Numbered from the stretch's first letter, positions 33,133 to 46,375 are shown. The stretch is 64,000 bases of DNA from Russula earlei (GCA_025769875.1 JAGFNK010000043.1:1-64000); one strand, 5' to 3'. Notes: generated by a model from the letters alone, not told the origin. Numbers and translations: made by a program.

Positions 33133-33961
33133 TGTTACGAACCAAGGCCAGGTCCTGGCCATAGATTGTCCTATTTCACTCAAGAGAGACCTCTCTCACT
33201 TTGCATTGCCAACTCCCTTCCGTTTCCTGGGCTACCCCTCCTGTGGTACAAGATATCACTATTGCAAAGGCACTATAACACAACCAGGCACCCATTTCCT
33301 AATCAGGTAATCATTGCGTGGCAGCCACATGGCCACCCAGCCACCAAGAACCCAAAACAGCAGCACAAACTCTTAGAAACTGTTGCATAACTCATCTGAC
33401 ATCATCAAGACTCCAATGACATCATGGCTGACTGAGCAACTCCACAGTGACCTCATAGGCTCACTAAGCACTCCACAGTGATATCATAATGATGTCATCG
33501 CTCCACAAAGATCAGTAATGCACTCAGTAAGCCTGAAACTTGACACAAGCAAGTTATGCCTCTGTAGTCCTATTGGATGGTACCAAAGGGTCTAGAATAG
33601 TTCCAGTTCTTTGTAATCGACCCTGTACACTGTATATAAGCCCCAATGAAGCATGGCAGTCATCAGACTGTCCATTTGTGATACTCTCATCTTCCTGGGT
33701 ACTCCCCTGCGACCACTCAGTTTAAAGATTCCCCTCGCCTCCAAGGTACTCTTCAATGACCACCTTGTCTAAAGCCCCTTCACTGCACTGGCCTCCAGTC
33801 TTTGCCTCTGTCTCCTGCAAACACATACCAGTCCCCATCTGGTACCTTCTAGTTATTTGGCTCGTCCTCTTGTTCAACACCGCCTATGCCACGTACCGTC
33901 TGTTCTGACCCTTGCCCACCTGCTCCTGAGTCCTTAGTGATCAGCAGTACGTGTCTTGACA
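33133..33961 (+). mobile_element. LTR D, direct copy (probable 3' LTR)
   Basis: 829 bp, TGTTACGAACC to GTCTTGACA, with TATATAAG near 33631 and CAGACTGTCCATTTG downstream. It is inserted in the protease region of the second Gypsy B copy. Confidence 0.9.
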
Positions 33962-36338
33962 ATGTCTGCTTCAAGGAATTGGTGTTTGTTTTTTCTGTCC
34001 CAGTAATTGCAGTTCTAGGTCTACCACTCTGGTGATTTTCCCCAAGCAGTTAGGAGTATTGTCGACATTCTTTACTATTCTGGGTGTTGCTAATTCTTGC
34101 ATTTTCAGTTGAAGTTTTTGGGTCAACTTTTGGGAAATAAAACATTCAGTTGCCCCACTGTCAATTAATGCATCTCTTTTTTTGGCTTTTGAGGTTCCAA
34201 CGTGTATAGTCAAATTGACCTGCATTGACTTTCTGACAGAGTTATACATATTGGTGGTACCTAAGGCCCGAGCAATTGCCGTTATGCTCAGGCGTCTGAA
34301 AAATCCTTCTTGTCATTTTCATCAGTCTCTCCAGTTAACATTCTGATAAACTCTTCTCTCTCTTCTTTAGAGAGAGCATTAGCAGCTTTTGCAACTTTAG
34401 CAGTCATGCTTTCTTCGACAATTTAACGGAGGATTCAGATGTGGTGGTGGTTACTTCCGCTGCTTGTGCATGTGTTGTTTCGCATTTGGGTTTCATGGGG
34501 CAGTCTCTAGCGAGATGTCCTTGTTTTGAACAGTGGAAGAATCTGCCTTTGGCATGATGCTTTTCCTTGTCAGCCTTAGTAATAGCCTTATGTGTGGCTC
34601 CTGTGCTGGTATCCATAGTGTTTGGGTCATGAGGTGGGAGGTGAGCATGTGGCACAGTGGCATTGTTGGTGGAGCTGCCACACGTGCCCCAAGTCGAGAG
34701 ATGGGCCCAGGGGTGGTTTGGATTGGTGTTGTGGTTGTAGGTGTTGGCATGGTCTGTGAGGACCACGCATTTTTGCATCCACATCCAAATTTGGTGTTGT
34801 TTTTGAGCACCAGAAATCCACACTTGGAAGGTAGTGGGGTCTTCTTGGCTGATAATTGCTTCAACTAAGGGTTTGGGGAGGCTGCATGCAAATAAACGCA
34901 TGACCATGGGGTCATCTGTGTGCAGAGATCCTTGGCATGCAAGTAATTCGAAGTTAGCTACATACTCGTCTAGATTGTTTTCTTTCATTTTAAGTTTGCA
35001 TAATTGATCTTGCATGCATTCACATTTGGCATAATCAGTAAACACTCATTCGAACTGCTGTTCCATGGCCTGCCAGGCTGTTAGTCCAAAGGGGATCTCA
35101 TCAGGATCTAGCATGACTTTTTCAAGCCATTCATGTTAAATAAGCGACCTATTAGCACCCTTATGTCCACAGGACTCAAAGGGAACTGCAGAGGAGCAAT
35201 TGAGACTAGTATTGTTATGAGGAGTCAAACTACTACACACCTGCAGAGGAGCAATTGAGACTAAGGTATACTACTGCTCCTCTGCCTGTAATATCGACCT
35301 GACTAAGCCATAAGTCAATCCAAATAATGGAACTACTGTCTGGAGCATTGTGCTGACACCCCAGAGTGATATCTACAGTGCATCAGTAATAAATCACAAT
35401 GACAATTCGCCCATTGCTTCAACCCATCTGTCGACATGAGGTCCTTCCATCAGTGATAAGAAATAAGCACATTTCTTGATGGGGTTCTAGACAATCTTAC
35501 TGTCAAAATTCATTCTCATGAATCAACAGAAGGCAGTAAGAAACACGTGAGTACGTGCACAGTCACCATTGAATGCCTTCAGGGGGACTCCTTCCAATTT
35601 TCCATTGTCTGACAGGTGTGTATTGTGGTCATGGTGGGCATAGGCATCATAATCATCTGGGTCTGGGCTAGGGGGTCTCCTTCCATGCCCTCCGAAGCCT
35701 TAGAATAATGAGGGGCATGGGGATTCTTGTGCCATTCCAGATGACACAAGTTGTTGGGGTATTTGTGTGGGTTGTTCTTCTGGTTTGTTGGCCACAGTGA
35801 GGAGTTGTGTCATGGTCTCAGGTTCTTGTTCCATGGGTTCAGCAGGTGTGGGTCTGGGGGTCGGGGTGCGTGATGGATTCTTCGAGTTGGGAATGGGCTC
35901 ACCTGACTTGATGAGCTGTTCCATATCAAAGCCTTTAAGGGGGTCATTGACCAATCCAAAGGCTGAGCATTGCAACACAGTAGGCCTCAAAATAGTCTTT
36001 GCAGCGTCAGATTTCAAACCAAACGCTGTAGAGGGTTCTGAGGCCAAATTTGGCCTTCCTGTAGATGGTGTAGTACCCAGTCCAGGGTACACTATTCACT
36101 CCTACTCTGAAGAAGTGAGCATTCTCCCTGAAGGCTTCAGGGACAAGTGCATCATCGAGGTCCAGATTCAACTTAAAGGGGCATCTGAGTTTCTTTAACC
36201 CTTCTTCTGTGGGTTTTCCTTGTCCTTTGAACCTCCAGTCTCTGGCCATAGAAGTCATTCTGAGAAAAGTGGTGTATTCAGGGGTGGATGCATGTGTACG
36301 CGTTCAGGGTCAAGGGTTCAAGGGGAAGCTTGTTCTAA
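33962..36338 (-). mobile_element. Gypsy B', truncated CpG-poor copy (protease and gag)
   Basis: Colinear with Gypsy B 14650-16757 on the minus strand. Protease: ALIDSGATECFIS at 33971-34249. Gag: CFHCSKQGHLARDC-like FFHCSKQGHLARDC near 34530, and the N-terminus at 36007-36258. Compared with Gypsy B, most CpG sites are TG or CA here. RT through chromodomain is missing. Gag is split by the small insertion at 35134-35404. The PBS-like AGAACAAGCTT is kept at the right end. Confidence 0.92.
35134..35404. mobile_element. Small solo LTR-like insertion (family E)
   Basis: 271 bp, TGTTAAATAAG to CACAATGACA, absent from the same place in Gypsy B. The flanking ATTCA and ATTCG fit a 5-bp duplication with one CpG change. 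Inside, a 22-nt unit beginning CTGCAGAGGAGCAATTG occurs twice, near 35193 and 35241, and GCTCCTCTGC near 35270 is its partial inverse. Confidence 0.7.
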
Positions 36339-36833
36339 TGTCACTGACTGGGGGCGGTGTTGCTGACAAATCTGTTCACACACAAGATAAGTGCAGTGAG
36401 TCAAGTGAGATACAAAGTTCTTGTGAATATCGGGGATCTTGGAGATGACAATGCCAAAGCACTTGTGTTCTGCGGAGAGGGGAAGGAGACGATAAGTCTT
36501 CACGTTTGAAGACTTAGAGGATCAAGATGCTTTCAAAGACAATTGCTTGAGTACTTGCAAGCCTACAAGATCTGAAGCCAGTATCCAGTGTATTTCACAG
36601 GAGAACAAGCTTGAGGCTTGTTCTCACTGAGTAACAGTCTTTATATACATATGGAATACTATATCAAATAGTATTCATAAGGTAGCAATGAGGTGATTGT
36701 ACTAGAACATGCAGGAAACAGGTGGTACATGCAAGGCTGATTGAATCATGAAGAAATGCATGGGAAACATGAGATGTATCCAGGTAGGCTTGCCCAGTTG
36801 CCGATCCAGTCCAATGTACCAGTTCTTGTGACA
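36339..36833 (-). mobile_element. Gypsy B' 5' LTR
   Basis: 495 bp, TGTCACTGAC to TTCTTGTGACA. The start-region hairpin GAGAACAAGC…GCTTGTTCTC is conserved (36602-36626), as is the TATA box. A CpG-poor version of the Gypsy B LTR. Confidence 0.9.
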
Positions 36834-37188
36834 ATAACAATCTTTATTATTTTTATACAAATTTGTGGCAAACAATTTGTGCAAATCATTCTAGATTCTG
36901 TTACAATAAATTGAAAATTATTTTAAGATTCTGTGTGAAACAAAATTGTGTAAAAATTGAAACTGTAAACTTTGAACCACCTTTTTCATAAACCCAGATT
37001 TTGCAGTTTCAATTTTTAAATGATTTTGTTTTACACAAAATCTTGAAATAGTTTTCAATTTTTGTATGTTCTGAAATCTTGTCAATACTATTGACTTATT
37101 TCATCATTTTGTAATAGGAATCTATTGTAATAAAATCTAAATGAAATTTCAAAAATTGTTTGCTACAAATTTGTATAAATTTTGTTAT
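36834..37188. repeat. AT-rich foldback (MITE-like) element
   Basis: A roughly 355-bp, strongly AT-rich inverted repeat. The left arm (ATAACA…TATACAAATTTGTGGCAAAC, then AAATTGAAAATTATTTTAAGA) pairs with the right arm, around a centre near 36980-37000. The right arm has an extra insertion of about 55 bp (37070-37125). It has no coding capacity. The left end abuts the LTR of Gypsy B'. Confidence 0.75.
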
Positions 37189-37226
37189 TCAAAATGTTAC
37201 AGTTTTGTCATTCACATAAGTTGATT

Positions 37227-37412
37227 TCCCAACCAGTGTTTAATACTTATTTTCTTATTTACTTATGTTTCTCCACCAATCAGTAAGTAGCAAATAAGTG
37301 CTATGTTGTGAACTTCCCCTATTGTCCCTTGGTTTCTTACTTATACATCACATTTCAAGTTTCCCTCCATATTGGCAATAAGTGGATGTAATAAGTAGAA
37401 AATAAGTACAAC
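37227..37412. repeat. Cluster of AATAAGT/ACTTATT motifs
   Basis: The 7-mer AATAAGT or its complement, with close variants, recurs about six times in 190 bp next to the left palindrome arm. A shorter version is at the matching right end (41495-41580). Confidence 0.5.
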
Positions 37413-37556
37413 CTTGAAACCCCCCAATGTAGTATCCCAGCCATGGAGGGCATCAGGATGTGCAGGTTTCAATTGAATACCCAGTATGAAAGGGGCATGA
37501 GGGCTGATGGGCATGTGCATATCCACTCCTATGTCGTCAGGAACAAACCGCAGAAA

Positions 37557-39415
37557 TTATTTGAACTTCTCTTTGTAAATCCATGCAAGGCCAACGTCAC
37601 TCGCACCTTGCGCAACCTGACATAAAGGTGGACATCAATAGCCTCGTGGAAAATGCACTTCGCTTGGACCTCACCGCTGCACGGTACCACTTAGCCGCTT
37701 CCTTGCGATCCTTTTTACAACCACGGCCATTCGCGTAGCAGAATGCCAGTTCCTCCTGTGCATCGACATCACCAAGCTTTGCCGCGATTTGGAAATAAGA
37801 CTAAACGGAGGAGAATACGTCGGCAAAACCCCACTCGTTGCTCATAACAAACTTGTGTGAGAACAAAAAGAAAAACTCACAACGGCCATCTTCTGATCTT
37901 TTTTCACCCCCCACCCTTGGAAGAAGCATTGTCCAACTTCATATATTGCAAGAACCAGCTCACCGCGCACTGCGCTGATGTCAAAACCCGCACGGGCATT
38001 TTCGAGATCGTCTACAGCCGCCTCTGCGGCGCGGCGCAACCATGAGAAGCCAAGAGACTCGTCTTTGGGACAACCCCAACCATGCCGCAAAGTGAGGCCC
38101 CACATTAGCATGCCAACCCCACTACCACCGGGTGTGTTTGCACTCCTTTCAAATGCAATAGCAGCTTCCCTGAGCCGGTTTGCTTCATGGTGTTGGATGC
38201 CCTCTTGTAACAGTTGATCCGCAAGATCGAGTTGTTGAAGCGTACTCCTAGGTGCTGAACCAGCTAGAGGAGAGGGGGTGCGTATGGGAGAGGTATGAGG
38301 CGATGCCTGAACTTGGGGCAAATCGCTTGTAGATGGGTCAGAAGGACTGTCAAGTTGATAGTACGAGTACGTAGAGTATAGGCTACCCGGTGAGGATGTC
38401 ACGCGGGGAAGATGGTGCAATAGAGGCTGGAGTTGGTAGTTCCTACCGACACCGGGTGAATGATGCATTGGTGGCACGAGGGAAGAGGTAGGGGTGATTG
38501 AGGACATGGAAGTACTAGGCGGCATCTCTACCACACGCCGCTTTTCCTGTAAAGGGGAAACTAGTCCAGAGAGGCGTGATAACGTCATTGGCGAGGGCTG
38601 TGGTGGCAGCTGCGGGCTGGGACATGTGAACTCCGACTGGCGAAACGCGTTTCGTGCGAGGACTTGGCGTTTGGAATCTTCGGAAGCGCCGCCCAGCCTC
38701 ACAGGCCTCGAGAAGTTTAGATATTTCGGCAGGACGGAAGGTGTACGCCCAACCAATGACTGGGAGAAGTCAGGAATCGATAACACATCCATCCGTTCTT
38801 GGTCGTAGTTATTTCCGGGCACTTCTCGTAGATCCTCCGCTGACACCACCACAGTAGGCAGGTGAGCTGAAATATTATCTGATTGTTGATACACCGAGTC
38901 TGTGTCCATTAAGCGGCTGTTTGAATGGTGATATTCCATAGCGCTCGAAATACTGCTTGGTTGAAATGGAGGCATATTACGAGCTAAATCCCGACCATCG
39001 CCATTAAGATCAGAGACAGGTTCTCGCTTGACAGGAATTGCGTTCGACAGAGGGTCAGGAATCGAAAGAGAGGTGGCGGTGGAATAGACACTAACGTCAT
39101 CTTCACAAGGGATTTCCTGACTCCTGCTGCTTGCCATGCGTTCATGGGCATATCCATGCAGCTCGGCAGGGTTGTTAAAGGTCGACTGCGTTTCAACGGA
39201 TGTCCGAAAGCGGGTATGCAACAGAGGCGATTGGGGCTGGTGCCCGGGGAGTCTCCTTGGGGGGACGTCAATGAAAGGGACACGGGTATACTGAGAGTCA
39301 TGGCCAGACTCAGTCTTGGACAGGGCATTTGAGCAGCATCTGGGCGCCGGCGGGATGATGTCCTGTGCACGAGGGTATCGAGCGGTGAAGAGAGGGGTAT
39401 GACAAAGTCATCCAT
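37557..39415 (-). pseudogene. Sel1-repeat (HCP-like) protein gene, left copy
   Basis: The start MDDFVIPLSSPLDTL is at 39415. A Ser/Pro-rich disordered region of about 330 residues follows, then a C-terminal Sel1-type helical repeat block: LADQLLQEGIQHHEANRLREAA, GVGMLMWGLTLRHGWGCPKDE, GQCFFQGWGVKKDQKMA. Two introns give the end CYANGRGCKKDRKEAAKWYRAA, then VAQGASDVGLAWIYKEKFK and stop. Sel1 proteins act as adaptors, for example in chitin synthase regulation and stress signalling; the role here is unknown. One indel near 39340 (CCCTGTCC against CCTGTATCC in the other copy) shifts the frame between the first ~32 codons and the rest. I class it as disrupted, but a sequencing error is possible. 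Confidence 0.75.
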
Positions 39416-39480
39416 GACGAGGTGGAGGTTATTTGACGTGTCTGACGTTTCTCGCTCTTTAGATCGTCCTCCACCTCGTC

Positions 39481-41373
39481 ATGGATGACTTTGTCATACC
39501 CCTCTCTTCACCGCTCGATACCCTCGTGCACAGGACATCATCCCGCCGGCGCCCAGATGCTGCTCAAATGCCTGTATCCAAGACTGAGTCTGGCCAGTGA
39601 CTCTCAGTATACCCAGTGTCCCTTTCATTGATGTCCCCCCAAGGAGACTCCCCGGGCACCAGCCCCAATCGCCTCTGTTGCATACCCGCTTTCGGACATC
39701 CGTTGAAACGCAGTCGACCTTTAACAACCCTGCCGAGCTGCATGGATATGCCCATGAACGCATGGCAAGCAGCAGGAGTCAGGAAATCCCTTGTGAAGAT
39801 GACGTTAGTGTCTATTCCACCGCCACCTCTCTTTCGATTCCTGACCCTCTGTCGAACGCAATTCCTGTCAAGCGAGAACCTGTCTCTGATCTTAATGGCG
39901 ATGGTCGGGATTTAGCTCGTAATATGCCTCCATTTCAACCAAGCAGTATTTCGAGCGCTATGGAATATCACCATTCAAACAGCCGCTTAATGGACACAGA
40001 CTCGGTGTATCAACAATCAGATAATATTTCAGCTCACCTGCCTACTGTGGTGGTGTCAGCGGAGGATCTACGAGAAGTGCCCGGAAATAACTACGACCAA
40101 GAACGGATGGATGTGTTATCGATTCCTGACTTCTCCCAGTCATTGGTTGGGCGTACACCTTCCGTCCTGCCGAAATATCTAAACTTCTCGAGGCCTGTGA
40201 GGCTGGGCGGCGCTTCCGAAGATTCCAAACGCCAAGTCCTCGCACGAAACGCGTTTCGCCAGTCGGAGTTCACATGTCCCAGCCCGCAGCTGCCACCACA
40301 GCCCTCGCCAATGACGTTATCACGCCTCTCTGGACTAGTTTCCCCTTTACAGGAAAAGCGGCGTGTGGTAGAGATGCCGCCTAGTACTTCCATGTCCTCA
40401 ATCACCCCTACCTCTTCCCTCGTGCCACCAATGCATCATTCACCCGGTGTCGGTAGGAACTACCAACTCCAGCCTCTATTGCACCATCTTCCCCGCGTGA
40501 CATCCTCACCGGGTAGCCTATACTCTACGTACTCGTACTATCAACTTGACAGTCCTTCTGACCCATCTACAAGCGATTTGCCCCAAGTTCAGGCATCGCC
40601 TCATACCTCTCCCATACGCACCCCCTCTCCTCTAGCTGGTTCAGCACCTAGGAGTACGCTTCAACAACTCGATCTTGCGGATCAACTGTTACAAGAGGGC
40701 ATCCAACACCATGAAGCAAACCGGCTCAGGGAAGCTGCTATTGCATTTGAAAGGAGTGCAAACACACCCGGTGGTAGTGGGGTTGGCATGCTAATGTGGG
40801 GCCTCACTTTGCGGCATGGTTGGGGTTGTCCCAAAGACGAGTCTCTTGGCTTCTCATGGTTGCGCCGCGCCGCAGAGGCGGCTGTAGACGATCTCGAAAA
40901 TGCCCGTGCGGGTTTTGACATCAGCGCAGTGCGCGGTGAGCTGGTTCTTGCAATATATGAAGTTGGACAATGCTTCTTCCAAGGGTGGGGGGTGAAAAAA
41001 GATCAGAAGATGGCCGTTGTGAGTTTTTTTTTTTTGTTCTCACACAAGTTTGTTATGAGCAACGAGTGGGGTTTTGCCGACGTATTCTCCTCCGTTTAGT
41101 CTTATTTCCAAATCGCGGCAAAGCTTGGTGATGTCGATGCACAGGAGGAACTGGCATTCTGCTACGCGAATGGCCGTGGTTGTAAAAAGGATCGCAAGGA
41201 AGCGGCTAAGTGGTACCGTGCAGCGGTGAGGTCCAAGCGAAGTGCATTTTCCACGAGGCTATTGATGTCCGCCTTTATGTCAGGTTGCGCAAGGTGCGAG
41301 TGACGTTGGCCTTGCATGGATTTACAAAGAGAAGTTCAATAATAATTTCTGCGGTTCGTTCCTGACGACATAG
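39481..41373 (+). pseudogene. Sel1-repeat (HCP-like) protein gene, right copy
   Basis: A mirror copy of the gene at 37557-39415. Exons: 39481 to 41018, 41100-41225 and 41284-41373. Introns begin GTGAG and end TAG or CAG. The first frame stops at a TGA (39598) because two extra bases (CAGTGAC against CATGAC, CCCAGTGTC against CCCGTGTC) shift the frame; it then reads on open through the Sel1 domain. A 2-nt insertion after KEKF replaces the stop of the other copy and adds about 11 residues. The two copies carry different disrupting indels, so neither arm is simply the parent. The first ATG lies only 65 bp from the other copy's ATG, so little promoter space exists. Confidence 0.72.
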
Positions 41374-41752
41374 GAGTGGATATGCACATGCCCAGCCCAT
41401 GCCCCTTTCATACTGGGTATTCAATTGAAACCTGCACCTGCACATCCTGATGCCCTCCATGGCTGGGATACTACATTGGGGGGTTTCAAGGTAGTACTTA
41501 TTTTCTACTTATTATTGCCAATCTGGAGGGAAACATGAAATGTGATGTATACTGATTGGTGGAGAAACATAAGTAAATAGGCATTACATCATTATCATTG
41601 GTATAATGCCTTCCCAAATTTCCGACATAGTACATTTGCAGCTATTTCAAGTTCCCCCGACTCTGCCTCTCCGTTCGAAGGTTGCTGGTTGGGCATGTGT
41701 GTTGCCTTATCTTAGGCACGCCACACTGAAAAAGCAGGACAGCTTCGAACTT

Positions 41753-41825
41753 ATAGCCGAAGCGTAGCGCGAAATCACACCCGAACAGGGCCAGTCGATT
41801 GAGAGCCTGTCCGGAAGTTCAGATA
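41753..41825 (+). pseudogene. GAL7 last-exon fragment (degenerate)
   Basis: After an acceptor-like GGACAG, the frame reads FELIAEA, stop, REITPEQ. This aligns with the last exon of the intact GAL7 downstream (FELMGESQRDFTPEL). Even the intron end (CGGACAG against AGGACAG) is similar. It suggests an older tandem duplicate of which only the tail is visible here. No other galT exon is seen between the palindrome and this point. Confidence 0.6.
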
Positions 41826-42178
41826 AACGTACGCTGACCGACGTAACAAGTAGCTTTGGCATCAGGGAATGATGTCGATTGGCATATCACTTGCTGTAAT
41901 AAGTCGGTGAGTCTGTCAATGCCACTTGCTTGCCGAAGCGATGTCATAACTGGTATTGGACTTTCCCTGCAAGATGGCCTCGTGTAGGCGACATGTAGAT
42001 ATACAGAACATCCATGGCCCTGTGGTCGTGTCCCCACTCCCACGCCGGCGAAAAAAAAATAACTTTTGGTGAATGGTGAATATGTGTGCTAGCGGTGATA
42101 GAGTGTTACCACAAACCTCTGAAAGCCCGTCCCATGATGGAATTCAGTTCGGCCCACAACCTGCAACCCCCGAGCAAG
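41826..42178. promoter_or_regulatory. Upstream region of GAL7
   Basis: No gene is supported here. It should contain the GAL7 promoter. I see no clear TATA box. An A-run at 42051-42058 is the only marked feature. Confidence 0.35.
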
Positions 42179-43540
42179 ATGGCCGAGGAATTCGACCCCG
42201 CCATACACTCTCATCGTCGCTGTAAGTTCAATCCTTCTTCTGGTAGTGCGAATTCATGATTGTCTTGGTAGACAATCCGCTCACCGGGGAGTGCGTGTTG
42301 GTGTCGGATCCGCGCCGCATGAAACATCCATGGAACGGGCAAGTTGAACCCCCTCAGTCGGTGCGCTTGCCTGAGCATGATCCAAACTGTTACCTTTGCT
42401 CGGGAAACCAACGCGCGAGCGGTGAACATAATGGAGAGTATGAGCACACCAAGGTCTTTCCGAATGACTATGCGTCGGTCCTCCCGCCGCCGCATCCGCT
42501 TAAGCGTGCCGCGCCGCCCCACCCGCTCCTCGCTAGTGAACCCGTAGTTGGCGCGTGCGACGTTCTCATCTTCCATCCGCGTCATGATTTGACGCTTGCC
42601 CGCCTTTCGGTGGAAGAATACGTATTGTCAACGAGTGGATCAACATATATAAACGTCGCGGACGTCAGGAATCAATCAAATATGTCCAGATATTTGAGGT
42701 ACCATTTTTCTTCCGGATCTCCAAGGTCGAGGCTCACGAAAGTGCCTAATCCAGAACAAAGGCGCCATGATGGGATGCTCGAATCCCCACCCGCATGGGC
42801 AGATATGGGCCTTGAGCCATATTCCTACCATCGCGGACACTGAGCTGGCCTCGATGACACGTTACGCAGTCAACCCCGATGTTGAGCCCTCTGAAGCTCC
42901 GTGCGGTCCATTCGGCCGACCTTGCTTGCTATGTGAATATATCCATTTCGAGTTGCGGGTTTCCAAAGACCAAGGCCGCGTTGTCGCGCGTAACGAACAC
43001 TTCGCGGCGCTTGTCCCATGGTGGGCGGTTTGGCCTTTCGAGCTCCTAGGCGAGTACGAATGTCGTGCCTTGCAACCACTAGGTCACGTTGACTCTTCTC
43101 TTACAGTTCTCCCGTACCATCGACATATCCCTTCACTGGCCCACTTGACCGACGACGAGAAGCTGTCGCTAGCAAACGTACTCTCACAAGTCACGAAACG
43201 CTACGACAATCTATTCTCTTGCTCGTTCGCCTATTCCATGGGTATACATCAGAGGCCGTTGCCTCCTCGCGAAGAGGACATTCAGAACGCGGATGACGCG
43301 GAAAATATAACGCATCTGCACCTGCATTTCTTTCCACCTCTTTTACGAAACGCATCCGTCCGGAAATTCCTCGTTGGGTCAGTACGATAGTCCAGTATCG
43401 CTTTATGCGTATCCGCTCTAACCGAAATCGCGGACAGGTTCGAACTGATGGGTGAATCGCAGCGCGATTTTACGCCCGAGCTTGCGGCGCAGCGACTGAG
43501 AGCGTGTTCAGATGTCCATTATCTAGATCTCTTAGATTAG
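42179..43540 (+). CDS. GAL7: Galactose-1-phosphate uridylyltransferase (one frameshift)
   Basis: Leloir-pathway enzyme swapping UMP between UDP-glucose and galactose-1-phosphate. Exons: 42179-42221, 42272-42698, 42755-43049, 43107-43377, 43438-43540; about 380 codons, close to the family's usual length. Start MAEEFDPAIHSHRRYNPLTGE. A zinc-site-like CYLC is near residue 55. FHPRHDLTLARLSVEE follows, then the catalytic GCSNPHPHGQIW (nucleophile His in HPH), CLLCEY, WWAVWPFELL, and HLHLHFFPPLLR near the end. The third intron is GC-AG (GCGAGT), and its removal gives the expected FELLVLPY. A one-base frame change near 42625, between SVEE and VNEWINIYKRRG, would break the protein. All other parts are well kept, so a sequencing error or a recent lesion is likely. 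Confidence 0.9.
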
Positions 43541-43627
43541 ATCATCTGTTCTCCATCGGAATCGGAACTTGGGCATCATAATACGAGGATATCCATCCCC
43601 GTCACCCCCACCCACTTTTCATAGACC

Positions 43628-46375
<2,748 letters not shown>

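Larger units (their letters stand above)
37257..41580. repeat. 2.1-kb inverted duplication (palindrome)
   Basis: The left arm 37257-39428 is the reverse complement of the right arm 39468-41580, separated by a 39-bp spacer (39429-39467). Each arm holds one copy of the Sel1-repeat gene starting 12-13 bp from the spacer. The translated coding parts are identical over about 459 residues. Differences concentrate at the outer 3' ends (a 58-bp extra block at about 37285-37342 and smaller indels) and in a few indels near the start codons. Confidence 0.93.

Noticed and set aside
34904..36092. CRISPR-like or tandem array in the repeat island
   Set aside because: The repeats are dispersed LTRs with target duplications, not regular short repeats with spacers, and the genome is fungal.
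38494..38857. Short plus-strand frames and their mirror copies at 40042-40405 as duplicated genes
   Set aside because: They are antisense to the Sel1 gene and are mirrored only because the whole region is palindromic.
41819..42043. 74-codon minus-strand frame upstream of GAL7 as a gene
   Set aside because: No recognisable motif or splice context; it overlaps the GAL7 tail fragment and its likely promoter.
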